64,000 bases of DNA. Origin: Algoriphagus faecimaris (GTDB taxonomy: Bacteria > Bacteroidota > Bacteroidia > Cytophagales > Cyclobacteriaceae). Each line of letters starts with the position of its first letter. Positions within the stretch are counted from its first letter, which is position 1. The notes below the pieces were generated by a model. It saw only the letters and a list, made by a program, of their open reading frames with translations, searched no databases and was not told where the DNA came from. The stretch spans positions 166,162-230,161 of the forward strand of contig NZ_FNAC01000001.1 in the NCBI RefSeq assembly GCF_900101705.1, in the 5' to 3' direction. Positions 45,365 to 54,680 of the stretch are shown piece after piece. A program made the translations under genes and the position numbers.

Positions 45365-46402
45365 ATGACTATTCGTAATGTTGCACGTATGGATAGACGG
45401 CCGCAATAACGAGTCTGTTAAATAATTTTTCTCCAAAGTATCTTCTGTTGAGCTTGTAAGCAAATTCATCCAGATAGTTTTGCAGGTATTTTTCTGAAAC
45501 CATGTGATAAATACCCAGGAGGTTTTTCTTCAGGTTACTGATCGCCGTGTGAACCCAATTGAGCGTTCCATTTGCTGAATCCTTAGAGGATTTCACTTTG
45601 ATGTGCTCTTCTATCATTTTTTCCAGATCGACATAGGCGGTGTTTTTGTCGGTAAATAACACCGAGGAAGAATCAATGTTGTTTTCCACAAACTGTTCCA
45701 CCGAATCACTGGTTGAATCCTTAAGCACTTTCAATTTGAAAAAGCCACAATGGCTTCCTTTTTTACCGGATTCAGGATCTTCCAAAGGGGTGGATTCGGA
45801 AGCCACTGCGACAATCGCCTGTTTCTGACTGCCTTTTCCTCGCTTTAGCTGCTCCTGAACCCTTTTACGGGTTGCCTTTTCAACATAAGCCTCATCATAT
45901 TCCACCATCCCCTTGAGCAAATAAAGACTGTCCCGCTTTCCCATGACAGCCCTGATCTTATGCATCAGACTGAAAGCTGTTTGGTATCGCTTGAGCCCCA
46001 GCTGTCTTTGGAACTCTAAACAGGAGAAGCCTTTTTTGGTAGCTGACATCAACAGAAATGCAATAAACCAAGTATGCAGCGATAGATTGCTGGATTCCAT
46101 TACTGTTCCGGCTTTTAAAGATGTCCTCCTTCGGCATACGCTGCATTCAAAGAACTTCCTGCCCGAAAACCAGTAGTGCTTTGGAAAGCCTTTGCATGTT
46201 TTGCAGTAAATCCCTGCTTTTTGCCGATAGTCTTTCAGAAAGATCTCACAGCTTTCCTCGTTTGGAAAATGGTGGATAAAATCTATGATATTCATGCGCT
46301 TGTGTATTTTTACACAAGTACCGCTTATCTTCACGACTACGGAAACTATTGTCACTAGCTGTCGAAGAATATTTGGCTACGTGTAGAATTCCGAAGAGTC
46401 AT
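45365..46402. mobile_element. IS1595-type insertion sequence, complete
   Basis: 1038 bases. The 25-bp ends match at 20 positions (ATGACTATTCG... at 45365 and, inverted, ATGACTCTTCG... at 46402). The 10-bp sequence ATTTATCATT flanks both sides (45355-45364 and 46403-46412) and is the likely target duplication; 8 bp is the more usual length for this family, so two bases may match by chance. One transposase gene fills the element, its stop codon lying inside the left end. Intact ends, intact gene and exact flanking repeats suggest a recent insertion. Confidence 0.9.
45369..46295 (-). CDS. IS1595-family transposase (ISXO2-like DDE)
   Basis: Start at ATG 46295 (MNIIDFIHHFPNEESC), 308 residues. 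The N-terminal zinc ribbon CKTCKG...CSVCRRRTS is followed by SLKAGTVMESSNLSLHTWFIAFLLM and a DDE nuclease core: VEYDEAYVE (first Asp), FTDKNTAYVDL (second Asp) and WVHTAISNLKKNLLGIYHMVSEKYLQNYLDEFAYKLNRR (family C-terminal motif with the last catalytic residue). An earlier in-frame start (46355) would add 20 residues. No disruption is visible. Confidence 0.93.
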   Translation of the reverse strand: MNIIDFIHHFPNEESCEIFLKDYRQKAGIYCKTCKGFPKHYWFSGRKFFECSVCRRRTSLKAGTVMESSNLSLHTWFIAFLLMSATKKGFSCLEFQRQLGLKRYQTAFSLMHKIRAVMGKRDSLYLLKGMVEYDEAYVEKATRKRVQEQLKRGKGSQKQAIVAVASESTPLEDPESGKKGSHCGFFKLKVLKDSTSDSVEQFVENNIDSSSVLFTDKNTAYVDLEKMIEEHIKVKSSKDSANGTLNWVHTAISNLKKNLLGIYHMVSEKYLQNYLDEFAYKLNRRYFGEKLFNRLVIAAVYPYVQHYE

Positions 46403-46419
46403 ATTTATCATTAAGACCC

Positions 46420-48954
46420 TTATTCTTCAGCCTTCTCTTTCTTTTTAACTGCAATGGTCAATTCTGAACCTTCCCCAGGATAATCAGCGGTAATCACATC
46501 TCCTTCAGACAAGTCGCCCTTTAGGATTTCCTCTGCCACTGCATCCTCTAGGTACTTTTGAATCGCTCGGTTAAGCGGCCTTGCACCGTACTGTTGATCG
46601 TAGCCCTTCTCTGCCAAGAAAGTTTTGGCTTTTTCGGTAAGTTCAATATTGTAACCCAAATCAGTAATTCTGTGGAATAACTTCTTCAAAGAGATATCTA
46701 TAATCTTGAAAATGTGATCTTGTGTCAAGGAATTAAACACAACCACATCATCCAATCTATTGAGGAACTCAGGGCTAAAGGCTTTTTTCAAGGCAGACTG
46801 AATCGTGGATTTCATGATATCATCCTGATTGTCCTGCTTTGCTTTGCTTGCAAAACCGATACCCGCACCAAAATCCTTTAAATCTCTAACTCCAATATTG
46901 GAAGTCATAATGATAATGGTATTTCGGAAATCCACTCTTCGTCCCAATCCATCAGTCAAAATCCCATCGTCCAATACTTGAAGTAGTATATTAAACACGT
47001 CCGGGTGAGCTTTTTCGATTTCGTCTAGTAAGACCACAGAATACGGCTTTCTTCTGACTTTCTCAGTCAGCTGTCCACCCTCTTCATAGCCCACATAGCC
47101 CGGAGGCGCTCCCACCAGTCGGGAAACGGAGAATTTCTCCATGTATTCGGACATATCGATTCTGATCAAAGAATCATCCTTGTCGAATAGGTAAGTGGCA
47201 AGCATTTTTGCCAACTCCGTTTTACCTACACCAGTTGGTCCTAGGAATATAAAGGAACCGATCGGTTTCTTAGGGTCCTTCAGACCTACGCGAGTTCTTT
47301 GTATAGCTTTGGTTAATTTCTTGATCGCCTCATCCTGACCTATCACCTTTCCAGAAAGTTCGGTATTCATGTTCAGCAACTTCGCTCCTTCATTCTGAGC
47401 AATTCGCTTGGCCGGAATACCAGTCATCATTGCAATCACTTCTGCAACGCTGTCTTCGTCTACGGTGAAACGCTTGGATTTGCTTTCCTCTTCCCATCTG
47501 ATCTTAGCTTGATCCAGCTGCTCGAGAAGTTTCTTTTCTTTATCCCTCAGCTGTGCGGCTTCCTCATATTTTTGAGATTTCACCACCCGATTTTTCTCGG
47601 TTTTGATGTTTTCTACCTCTTCTTCCAGTTTTAAGATATCTTCAGGGACGTGGATGTTGTTGATATGAACTCTTGCCCCAGCTTCATCTAAAATATCGAT
47701 GGCCTTATCAGGTAAGAATCGATCTGAAATGTATCGGTCGGATAACTTCACACAAGCTTCAATGGCTTCTTGTGTGTAATTGACATTATGGTGATCCTCG
47801 TATTTATCTTTGATATTATTCAATATCTGAATAGTCTCCTCCGGAGTGGTAGCATCTACCATTACCATTTGGAATCGACGAGCTAAAGCACCATCTTTTT
47901 CGATGTATTGTCTGTATTCGTCAAGCGTAGTAGCGCCTATACATTGAATCTCTCCCCTAGCTAAGGCTGGCTTAAACATATTGGAGGCATCTAGAGAACC
48001 TGAAGCTCCTCCCGCTCCTACTATGGTATGTAATTCATCAATAAAGAGAATCACATTGGGAGACTTTTCCAACTCATTCATGACTGCCTTCATTCGCTCC
48101 TCAAATTGCCCCCTGTATTTAGTACCTGCGACAAGAGAAGCCAAATCTAAGGTCACAACACGCTTGTTGAACAGCACTCTAGAAACCTTTTTCTGAATAA
48201 TTCTTAATGCCAGTCCTTCGGCAATTGCTGTCTTACCTACACCAGGCTCACCGATTAGAATAGGGTTGTTTTTCTTTCTTCGAGAGAGAATCTGTGCTAC
48301 TCGCTCGATTTCTTTTTCCCTCCCAATAATCGGATCCAATTTGTCATCTTCTGCCATTTTGGTCAGATCCCGGCCAAAATTATCAAGCACTGGAGTTCTG
48401 GATTTTTCAGCTCCAGATTTAGAAGAACCTGATCCGCTTCCGGGATTTCCAAATAGTTTGGAGCCGTCATCGTCTGAATCTTCCGCCTCTGCACGAGAGC
48501 GCGGAGTCATTCCAGGGTCAGATTGCATTTCCAGCATTTCTTTCACCGACTCATAGTTGATATCAAATTTGTTGAGAATCTGCGTCGCAATATTTTCTTC
48601 GTCTCTTAGAATAGAAAGGAGTAAATGTTCCGTTCCTATCAATTGACTTTTAAATATTTTTGCTTCCAAGTAGGTTATTTTCAACACCTTCTCCGACTGT
48701 CTAGTCAGAGGGATATTTGCCATATTCTTTACATTATGGCTTGCAGTTCCTTTTACCGCTCTCTCGATAGAAGATCGCAATTCGTCCAAGGGCACCCCAA
48801 GCTTTTTAAGAATGGAAACAGCCACACCTTCTCCTTCACGAATCATCCCCAGCAAGAGGTGCTCTGTACCGATGTAATCATGCCCTAGACGAAGGGCTTC
48901 TTCGCGGCTTAGGGAGATCACCTCTTTGACTCTGTTCGAAAATTTTGCTTCCAT
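46420..48954 (-). CDS. clpC: ATP-dependent Clp protease ATP-binding subunit ClpC
   Basis: 844 residues: two N-terminal Clp repeats (about 1-145), a Ser/Gly-rich linker, first AAA+ module with Walker A GEPGVGKT (235-242) and [12 protein letters not shown], a middle domain with a UVR motif, and a second AAA+ module with [12 protein letters not shown] and [23 protein letters not shown]. It unfolds substrates for ClpP. The C-terminal ends with a charged tail (KKKEKAEE). An insertion sequence now lies eight bases behind the target duplication next to its stop codon, probably separating the gene from its terminator. Confidence 0.96.
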   Translation of the reverse strand: MEAKFSNRVKEVISLSREEALRLGHDYIGTEHLLLGMIREGEGVAVSILKKLGVPLDELRSSIERAVKGTASHNVKNMANIPLTRQSEKVLKITYLEAKIFKSQLIGTEHLLLSILRDEENIATQILNKFDINYESVKEMLEMQSDPGMTPRSRAEAEDSDDDGSKLFGNPGSGSGSSKSGAEKSRTPVLDNFGRDLTKMAEDDKLDPIIGREKEIERVAQILSRRKKNNPILIGEPGVGKTAIAEGLALRIIQKKVSRVLFNKRVVTLDLASLVAGTKYRGQFEERMKAVMNELEKSPNVILFIDELHTIVGAGGASGSLDASNMFKPALARGEIQCIGATTLDEYRQYIEKDGALARRFQMVMVDATTPEETIQILNNIKDKYEDHHNVNYTQEAIEACVKLSDRYISDRFLPDKAIDILDEAGARVHINNIHVPEDILKLEEEVENIKTEKNRVVKSQKYEEAAQLRDKEKKLLEQLDQAKIRWEEESKSKRFTVDEDSVAEVIAMMTGIPAKRIAQNEGAKLLNMNTELSGKVIGQDEAIKKLTKAIQRTRVGLKDPKKPIGSFIFLGPTGVGKTELAKMLATYLFDKDDSLIRIDMSEYMEKFSVSRLVGAPPGYVGYEEGGQLTEKVRRKPYSVVLLDEIEKAHPDVFNILLQVLDDGILTDGLGRRVDFRNTIIIMTSNIGVRDLKDFGAGIGFASKAKQDNQDDIMKSTIQSALKKAFSPEFLNRLDDVVVFNSLTQDHIFKIIDISLKKLFHRITDLGYNIELTEKAKTFLAEKGYDQQYGARPLNRAIQKYLEDAVAEEILKGDLSEGDVITADYPGEGSELTIAVKKKEKAEE

Positions 48955-49034
48955 TTAAATCCTTTCTGATTGTTATTAATCCTGTACGTATGTTACCGAA
49001 TTTGTTTTAAAAACACAATCCTTTTAACGATTGT

Positions 49035-49658
49035 TCATTCTTTTTTTATTGACTTCCTTATTATACTACCAGCAGAAGGTCCTTCACAAAAGAGCAAATC
49101 CAGCACGGATAGATTGGGCTCAAAGTCTAAGCCAAAAAGCTGCTGATACGGAACTGCCTGATAGATACTCCGCTCCAAAAAAGGCTCTCCGGGCTTAAGC
49201 AGGCCTCTCAGGTCTGTATCTACCCCCTCAATTTCGGAATTTTCTACCACTCGCAATTTGACAGGCCGCTGCAGAAGTTTCAGACAGATTGTCAGAAATT
49301 CCAGATTGAGCTCCCATAAATGGCTCGTCTGTTTTTGAAAAACACCTTCTATTTCAGGAAAAAAATATTCAAAGAAAGGAGCCTTTCCATAGCCACTTTG
49401 GATTCCTCTCAGGTGATTTTTTTGCCATTTCTGCTGGTAATCTACCTTAATTGAACCCAAGGAAACCCTAGGCCTCCTTCCGACAATCGGAACGGAAAGC
49501 ATTTCTACTTTATTTGAAAGCCTTATTTGAGTTCGATTAAACCAAGACTTTCTCTGATAAGTATCACCTGCACAAAGCCATAGCTCCTCGGCTTCCCAAA
49601 TGGCACAAAAAAACTCAAGATTGGGCAGGTACTGAAGATCAATAGCGATTTTGGACAT
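49035..49658 (-). CDS. WbqC-family protein
   Basis: 207 residues with the WbqC-like pattern: IDLQYLPNLEFFCAIWEAEELWLCAGDTYQRKSWFNRTQI, LSVPIVGRR, YGKAPFFEYFFPEIEGVF and LWELNLEFLTICLKLL. Family members are linked to O-antigen or lipopolysaccharide sugar synthesis but their reaction is unproven. About 80 bases separate it from clpC on the same strand. Confidence 0.85.
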   Translation of the reverse strand: MSKIAIDLQYLPNLEFFCAIWEAEELWLCAGDTYQRKSWFNRTQIRLSNKVEMLSVPIVGRRPRVSLGSIKVDYQQKWQKNHLRGIQSGYGKAPFFEYFFPEIEGVFQKQTSHLWELNLEFLTICLKLLQRPVKLRVVENSEIEGVDTDLRGLLKPGEPFLERSIYQAVPYQQLFGLDFEPNLSVLDLLFCEGPSAGSIIRKSIKKE

Positions 49659-49835
49659 GGATGATTTTTGATTCGGCTAGAAAAGTAATGACAAAAATAA
49701 AGAGCGAAATTTAGAACATCGAGAAAGAGGTGATAAAGTAGATAGTCTCGGAAATCAATAACCAAGGAAAATCTAAATGCTCAATTTAAAATCCTGAAAT
49801 TCCCTGAGGCTTCTAGGATTTTCAGATAATATAAC

Positions 49836-50465
49836 TCAGAGAATATCCTCCAATAGTCCCAAACCTTGACGAACCACTTCCACTTCTTCACCTGTACAAT
49901 CCAAAATGGTGGAACCTACATTTTGGCCGTATCCCCCGTCAATGACCACATCGACTAAGTTCTGGTACTTTTCAAAAATCAATTCTGGATCAGTACTGTA
50001 CTCCACTACCTCGTCCTCATCATGAATGGAAGTTGTGAGAATAGGTTGACCTAGCTCCTTCACCAACATCCTCGGCACATTATGATCAGGTACTCGTATT
50101 CCGACGGTCTTTTTATTGATCTGCATGATTTTGGGAACTTGGGAGCTGGCTTCAAGGATAAAGGTAAAAGGACCTGGAAAAGCCTTTTTCATCATTTTAA
50201 AAACCGGTTTGCCCACTACTCTGGTGTACTGTGCCAGATCACTCAAATCCGCGCAAATGAAGGAAAAATTATGCTTTTTGGGATTGATTCCTTTGATTTT
50301 GGCTATCCGCTCTACCGCTCGCTGATTGGTAATATCACAACCAATCCCGTAGACTGTATCCGTAGGATAAATCACCACTGCCCCGTCTCTAAGGAGACTT
50401 GCAATGTGTCTAATTCTTTTCGGATCTGGATTCTCTTCGTATAATCTGATAAATTCGGCAGTCAT
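49836..50465 (-). CDS. L-threonylcarbamoyladenylate synthase (Sua5/YciO/YrdC)
   Basis: Start at ATG 50465 (MTAEFIRLYEENP), 209 residues. The YrdC core is clear: GAVVIYPTDTVYGIGCDITNQRAVERIAKIKG, HNFSFICADLSDL, FPGPFTFILEAS, TVGIRVPDH and STILDCTG. It makes the TC-AMP intermediate for the t6A37 modification of ANN-decoding tRNAs, or is a YciO-type paralogue. Its start is two bases behind the Nudix stop, so the two are one transcript. Confidence 0.88.
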   Translation of the reverse strand: MTAEFIRLYEENPDPKRIRHIASLLRDGAVVIYPTDTVYGIGCDITNQRAVERIAKIKGINPKKHNFSFICADLSDLAQYTRVVGKPVFKMMKKAFPGPFTFILEASSQVPKIMQINKKTVGIRVPDHNVPRMLVKELGQPILTTSIHDEDEVVEYSTDPELIFEKYQNLVDVVIDGGYGQNVGSTILDCTGEEVEVVRQGLGLLEDIL

Positions 50466-50466
50466 T

Positions 50467-50901
50467 TTAAAATCCTTTTTGGGAGGTGAAAAACTCATTC
50501 CACCGTCGCTCCAGCTCTTTCACTATTGGAACATCGGCGGGAGCCCAATTTACTTCAAAAAGTTCATTTTCCCCGAGCCAAACTGCCTTTTCGTGTTCGA
50601 TAAGCCTCAATACTCCGGACTGAACCCACGCTAGGAAAGGAATCAATCGGATAAGTTTATCCCCGTAATCAAATACCACAGGAGATAGCTTTTGTCCGAC
50701 GCTCACCTTGACTTCCAGTTCCTCAAACAACTCCCTTATTAGAGCGTCCTGAGGAAGCTCCCCTTGCTCCATCTTTCCTCCAGGAAATTCCCAAAATCCT
50801 GCTAAATCCATGTCTAAAGACCTTTTGACTGCTAAAATACGGTCATCTTGTATGATGACTGCGCAGACTACATTCACAGGCTTATGTGAGTTGATTTCCA
50901 T
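50467..50901 (-). CDS. Nudix hydrolase, MutT-like
   Basis: Start at ATG 50901 (MEINSHKPVNVVCAVI), 144 residues. The Nudix box G-x5-E-x7-REL-xEE-L is complete in GGKMEQGELPQDALIRELFEELEV. The context VVCAVIIQDDRILAVKRS and AGFWEFPGG fits 8-oxo-dGTP diphosphatase (MutT), which removes oxidised nucleotides. Upstream in-frame starts exist but add an unlikely cysteine-rich stretch. Confidence 0.88.
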   Translation of the reverse strand: MEINSHKPVNVVCAVIIQDDRILAVKRSLDMDLAGFWEFPGGKMEQGELPQDALIRELFEELEVKVSVGQKLSPVVFDYGDKLIRLIPFLAWVQSGVLRLIEHEKAVWLGENELFEVNWAPADVPIVKELERRWNEFFTSQKGF

Positions 50902-51063
50902 AAAGGCAAGGTCCAAAACCCGAATTAATTTTGCAAATAGGACTAGTTGGATTTTGTCATTGTACGAACAACAAAAAAGTAACAAAAAGTGCATTTCAGA
51001 ATTTAAACTATCAAAACACCTTTTTAGCCGTTCTATTAAAGAGGATTACTTAATTTTGCCCCT

Positions 51064-52107
51064 ATGCTTGAGGATAAAAAGAAAAAACTACTGCTCATCC
51101 TGATAATCACCTTCTCAGTTTTGGGAATCTCCATGTCCTTTTACTTCTATCAGGTCTTTTACAACCCCAATGTCCTGATAAGGTCTGATCAACCCATTGC
51201 GCTGAGGATTCCGAGCAATGCCAATTATAAATTTGTCTCAGACAAACTCTATGACGATCAGATTATTGACGATCCCGTAAGTTTTGCCTTTGTTTCCAAG
51301 ATATTGGGCTACCAGGAACTAGTCAAGCCAGGATTATACACCATCATGCCGAAAATGACCAATTTAGAATTGGTACGGCTTCTTCGCTCAGGCAACCAAA
51401 CTCCCGTACGTATCACATTTAATAATGTAAGAACCAAAGAGGATTTGGCTGAAAAAATCACAGCGAATCTTGAGGTTTCTAAAGATCAATTCTTAGAACT
51501 GCTTCAAGACTCGGTCAACATCCGAAAGTTTGGTTTTGAAGAAGAGTCCATCATGAGCATGTTTATCCCAAACACCTATGAAGTCTGGTGGAATACCAGC
51601 ACCGAAGCGCTATTTGATAGGATGTACAGGGAGTACAATGATTTCTGGACGGAAAATAGAAAAGCCCAAGCTCAAAGATTAGGGCTTAGTCCTTTGGAAG
51701 TTTCTACCCTTGCCAGCATAGTACAGGCAGAAAGTCAAAAATCAGATGAAAGGCCAAAGATTGCAGGCGTTTACCTGAACAGACTTAGGCTCAATATGCC
51801 ACTTCAGGCTGATCCCACCTTGGTTTTTGCGATGGGGGATTTCAGTATCAAGAGAGTGCTAAATATTCATAAAGAGACCGAGAGTCCCTACAACACATAT
51901 AAATATTCCGGCCTTCCTCCAGGCCCTATTAACTTGCCTGATATCAACTCCCTAGATGCGGTCTTGAATGCAGAAGACCATAAGTATCTTTATTTTTGTG
52001 CTAAAGAGGACTTTTCGGGCTATCATTCATTTGCCACCAATTTGGCACAGCATAATGCCAATGCACGGCGCTATCAAGCGGCCTTAAATGCTGCTAAAAT
52101 ATTTTAA
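51064..52107 (+). CDS. mltG: Endolytic murein transglycosylase MltG
   Basis: 347 residues. One N-terminal membrane anchor (LLLILIITFSVLGISMSFYFY), a LysM-like region (SNANYKFVSDKLYDDQII), and the YceG catalytic domain with Glu223 in STLASIVQAESQ, the equivalent of the catalytic Glu218 of E. coli MltG; then GVYLNRLRLNMPLQADPTL, SPYNTYKYSGLPPGPI and FCAKEDFSGYHSFA. It cleaves nascent peptidoglycan strands at the inner membrane. The stop overlaps the next start. Confidence 0.94.
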   Translation: MLEDKKKKLLLILIITFSVLGISMSFYFYQVFYNPNVLIRSDQPIALRIPSNANYKFVSDKLYDDQIIDDPVSFAFVSKILGYQELVKPGLYTIMPKMTNLELVRLLRSGNQTPVRITFNNVRTKEDLAEKITANLEVSKDQFLELLQDSVNIRKFGFEEESIMSMFIPNTYEVWWNTSTEALFDRMYREYNDFWTENRKAQAQRLGLSPLEVSTLASIVQAESQKSDERPKIAGVYLNRLRLNMPLQADPTLVFAMGDFSIKRVLNIHKETESPYNTYKYSGLPPGPINLPDINSLDAVLNAEDHKYLYFCAKEDFSGYHSFATNLAQHNANARRYQAALNAAKIF

Positions 52108-52514
52108 TGATGTATCAAGCAGAAACACAACTCAGAGTAAGGTATGCCGAGACCGATCAAATGAGTTACGTTTACTATGGTAATTATGCCATGTATTTTG
52201 AAGTAGCTCGGGTAGAGGCAATGCGAAGCATAGGTTTCTCCTATAAACAGATGGAAGAGGAGGGAGTCATGATGCCTGTGCTGGAAAGTCACTTTCGCTA
52301 CATCAAACCCGGAAAGTACGATGAACTCTTGCGAATAAAGACAAGTATCCCTCAACTCCCTGGTGTAAGGATTCGCTTTGAATATGAGGTTTTTAACGAG
52401 CAGGAAGAGCTCATCACAGAAGGATGGACTACTTTGGCATTTCTGAAAAAAGAAAGTCATCAACCCACAAGACCTCCACAAAATTTATTAGATTTAATGA
52501 AACCCTACTTTTAG
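52107..52514 (+). CDS. Acyl-CoA thioesterase, YbgC/4HBT type
   Basis: 135 residues with a hotdog fold. The catalytic Asp and partner residues lie in VRYAETDQMSYVYYGNYAMYFEVARVEAMR, the signature of the YbgC group; AETDQMxxVYYGNYAMYFE is typical of Bacteroidota versions. Two possible Met codons (52107 and 52110) overlap or directly follow the mltG stop. The CoA substrate is not clear. Confidence 0.9.
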   Translation: MMYQAETQLRVRYAETDQMSYVYYGNYAMYFEVARVEAMRSIGFSYKQMEEEGVMMPVLESHFRYIKPGKYDELLRIKTSIPQLPGVRIRFEYEVFNEQEELITEGWTTLAFLKKESHQPTRPPQNLLDLMKPYF

Positions 52515-52526
52515 ACGATTTACCCC

Positions 52527-53492
52527 GTGGTAAAACAAAAAATTCAAGACATCCAAGACCGCTTATTGACTTGGGCCCAAAGTCTACGACATATTCACTT
52601 TGGCGATCCGGATAAGAATGTCTACGATGTCGGGGAGCTTTTTCTTCGGCAATTGTACAAAGACGATATTGCAGAAAGAGCAGGTTCGATGGCCTTTAGT
52701 TTTACAGTGGCCTTATTCCCACTGCTGCTATTTCTTTTGAACCTTATCCCCTACTTACAGGATTTGATTCCTTATGTGACTACCGAAAACATTCTGCTTT
52801 TTGTACAAGAGATTTTACCAGGCAATATCTACATCGAACTGGAGAGTACCATTATGGATATTGTCTCAAAGCCTAGGCAAAGTTTGCTCTCTATTGGTTT
52901 CTTTTTTGCGCTTTTTGCTTCCACCCAGGGAGTCATGTCAATGATGGGTTCTTTTAATTCGGTCTACAAGACCAAAGAGAGTCGAGGCTTTATCAGGAGT
53001 AGATTGATCGCAGTCAGTATAGTATTCAGTTTGGCCATGGCAGTAGTTTTGGCCAGTAGTATTATGATTTTGGGGAGTATATTGATTTCTAGAATAGAGG
53101 AGATGCAGCTATTCAATTCTGAATTTCTAATTTTTCTATTCAACTTTCTCAAATTCTTGGTCCTGCTCATGGTCTTTTATTTCACCACGGCATTTATTTT
53201 CAGACATGCACCTGCAGTGCATGATAAGTGGCATTTCTTTTCCGTTGGAGCCAATTTAGCAGGTCTCCTTATCACCTCTGCATTTTATGGATTTACATTT
53301 TATCTAAACAACTTTGCAAGCTACAACAAACTGTACGGCTCGATCGGTACATTGATTGGTTTGATGCTATGGCTGTATATCACTTCCCTAATCATCTTGA
53401 TTGCTTTTGAGGTCAATGTTACCTTGGATTTGATCGAAGAGCGCAACAGTCAGGAAGATGAAAAGCATCCGGCTGATGTAGCGGTGGACTGA
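52527..53492 (+). CDS. YihY/BrkB-family inner-membrane protein
   Basis: 321 residues from a GTG at 52527. Six membrane segments run through about 50-290; family motifs are LYKDDIAERAGSMAFSFTVALFPLLLFLLNLIPYL, FFFALFASTQGVMSMMGSFNSVYKTKESRGFIRSR and LNNFASYNKLYGSIGTLIGLMLWLYITSLIILIAFEVN. The old RNase BN label for this family is wrong; function is unknown. It is 12 bases behind the thioesterase in the same run. Confidence 0.9.
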   Translation: MVKQKIQDIQDRLLTWAQSLRHIHFGDPDKNVYDVGELFLRQLYKDDIAERAGSMAFSFTVALFPLLLFLLNLIPYLQDLIPYVTTENILLFVQEILPGNIYIELESTIMDIVSKPRQSLLSIGFFFALFASTQGVMSMMGSFNSVYKTKESRGFIRSRLIAVSIVFSLAMAVVLASSIMILGSILISRIEEMQLFNSEFLIFLFNFLKFLVLLMVFYFTTAFIFRHAPAVHDKWHFFSVGANLAGLLITSAFYGFTFYLNNFASYNKLYGSIGTLIGLMLWLYITSLIILIAFEVNVTLDLIEERNSQEDEKHPADVAVD

Positions 53493-53584
53493 TAGAAAGA
53501 GGCTTAATCTTGCTAAGGATTTCTCTTTTTTGAAAAATTAAGTCAAAATGAATCAAAGACTTAAAAATATTTGCTGAAAATTAC

Positions 53585-53615
53585 TTTGCAAAAGTAGAGT
53601 TTCATACTAGTTTTG
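53585..53615 (+). promoter_or_regulatory. Bacteroidota-type promoter of tRNA-Ser
   Basis: TTTG (53585-53588), 19 bases, then TAGTTTTG (53608-53615), an exact match to the consensus TTTG-N19-TAnnTTTG used by the main sigma factor of Bacteroidota. It lies about 90 bases before the tRNA. Confidence 0.8.
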
Positions 53616-53707
53616 CATTCCCAAATGGATGAATGATCCATTAGTAAAAGCGAGTAAGAGAACAAGCTTGCTGGGAATTTGAGGATTCAAAAATCTTCAG
53701 AAATCAT

Positions 53708-53792
53708 AGAGGAGTGGCAGAGTGGTCGAATGCGGCGGTCTTGAAAACCGTTGTACCGCAAGGTACCGGGGGTTCGAATCCCTCCTCCTCTG
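53708..53792 (+). tRNA. tRNA-Ser(TGA)
   Basis: A full cloverleaf with long variable arm: acceptor AGAGGAG pairs with CTCCTCT, anticodon loop CTTGAAAA with anticodon TGA, variable stem TACC/GGTA and T-arm GGGGGTTCGAATCCC. Discriminator G; CCA is not encoded. It reads UCN codons, UCA best. A terminator follows, and the sequence beyond looks like a decayed integrated element. Confidence 0.96.
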
Positions 53793-53817
53793 CTTTTAGT
53801 TATTTAAATCTTTCGAA

Positions 53818-53850
53818 AAGCCCCAAATTTTAATGGTTTGGGGCTTTTTT
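53818..53850 (+). terminator. Terminator behind tRNA-Ser
   Basis: AAGCCCCAAA and TTTGGGGCTT pair across a short loop, followed by six T and another T-run. About 25 bases behind the tRNA. Confidence 0.88.
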
Positions 53851-53960
53851 ATTTTTCGCTTGACTTATTTTTAATCATATTATTCGGATTTCTTGCGGAA
53901 AAATCGAGACTTATTCCAATTCCAATCGAGACCTATTTTTTGGTGACCTTTTTGGTGATT

Positions 53961-54218
53961 ATGGAAATTCGCTGGGCTCAGTGGATTTACTCAAATAGCT
54001 TTGTCATAAATCAAATGATTAGCTATGAACATACCAACACTGACATTCCTCCTTCAGGAAAAAAAATTAAAAAGGATGGAAAGGCACCGGTCTATCTTCG
54101 AATCACTATCAATGGTACCCGATCCGAAGTATCTACCAAGGTAGCGATTTCGCCCACCAAATGGGAATATAAGAAGGAATTGATCAGAGGGAAAGAGCAA
54201 AACGAGGTCAGCAACTGA
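53961..54218 (+). pseudogene. Tyrosine recombinase (phage-type integrase) fragment
   Basis: The frame ends with SGKKIKKDGKAPVYLRITINGTRSEVSTKVAISPTKW, which is the N-terminal arm-type DNA-binding domain of Bacteroidota tyrosine recombinases. A full enzyme is about 400 residues; the frame stops after this domain at 54218 and the catalytic domain is absent from the window. The frame is open upstream into the tRNA terminator, so any start before 53961 is unlikely. Its place next to a tRNA gene fits the remains of an element that integrated there. Confidence 0.65.
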
Positions 54219-54336
54219 TTGTATAGGGTATTATTTTTTCAGGGCATTTTTACGGACAACTTGAAACCTAAATCGTCCTTATATCCGCAAAATCTGCGGA
54301 GATTATCTTCATCTATCTCCACTTAGCACACAAAAC

Positions 54337-54350
54337 CACATTATATTGTG
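54337..54350. promoter_or_regulatory. Palindromic operator O1 of the hipBST operon
   Basis: CACATTATATTGTG is a near-perfect palindrome, one of three related sites before hipB. Confidence 0.65.
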
Positions 54351-54396
54351 ATATTAAGGGTGTTTTAATCAATTCAATCCCTTATTCCATCATATT

Positions 54397-54412
54397 TCAC
54401 ACTATAATGTGA
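54397..54412. promoter_or_regulatory. Palindromic operator O2 of the hipBST operon
   Basis: TCACACTATAATGTGA, with matching half-sites TCACA and TGTGA, lies just upstream of the -33 box at 54419. Confidence 0.7.
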
Positions 54413-54418
54413 TTTATG

Positions 54419-54449
54419 TTTGATTTTAAATAAATGAACAATATTTTAG
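54419..54449 (+). promoter_or_regulatory. Promoter of the hipBST operon
   Basis: TTTG (54419-54422), 19 bases, then TATTTTAG (54442-54449), close to TAnnTTTG. It is framed by operators O2 and O3, so HipB binding should block it. Confidence 0.65.
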
Positions 54450-54457
54450 CATAAAAA

Positions 54458-54472
54458 TCACATTATAATGAC
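54458..54472. promoter_or_regulatory. Palindromic operator O3, overlapping the hipB start codon
   Basis: TCACATTATAATGAC shares the core CACATTATAATG with O1 and O2. The hipB ATG (54468) is part of the site. Confidence 0.65.
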
Positions 54473-54680
54473 AATTGAGGAAATTGGAACTGTTATTCGG
54501 GAGCGGAGAAAGCTGCTTGGAATTAACCAGCCGAACTTAGCGGAAATGGCACAAGTCAGTATAAACACGCTCTACAAATTGGAACGGGGTGAGTTTAATC
54601 CCTCGGTGAAAATCCTTAACCAACTGGCAGAAGTATTGGGGTTGGAGCTCAGTCTTGGTCTTAAAAAAACTGACCGATGA
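54468..54680 (+). CDS. hipB: HipB-type DNA-binding antitoxin
   Basis: 70 residues, an XRE helix-turn-helix: IEEIGTVIRERRKLLGINQPNLAEMAQVSINTLYKLERGEFNPSVKILNQLAEVLGLEL. It should bind the three palindromes upstream and repress its own operon. The stop overlaps the next start as ATGA. Confidence 0.92.
   Translation: MTIEEIGTVIRERRKLLGINQPNLAEMAQVSINTLYKLERGEFNPSVKILNQLAEVLGLELSLGLKKTDR

Noticed and set aside
53838..53960. Upstream part of the integrase-fragment frame
   Set aside because: It begins inside the tRNA terminator and has no integrase similarity.
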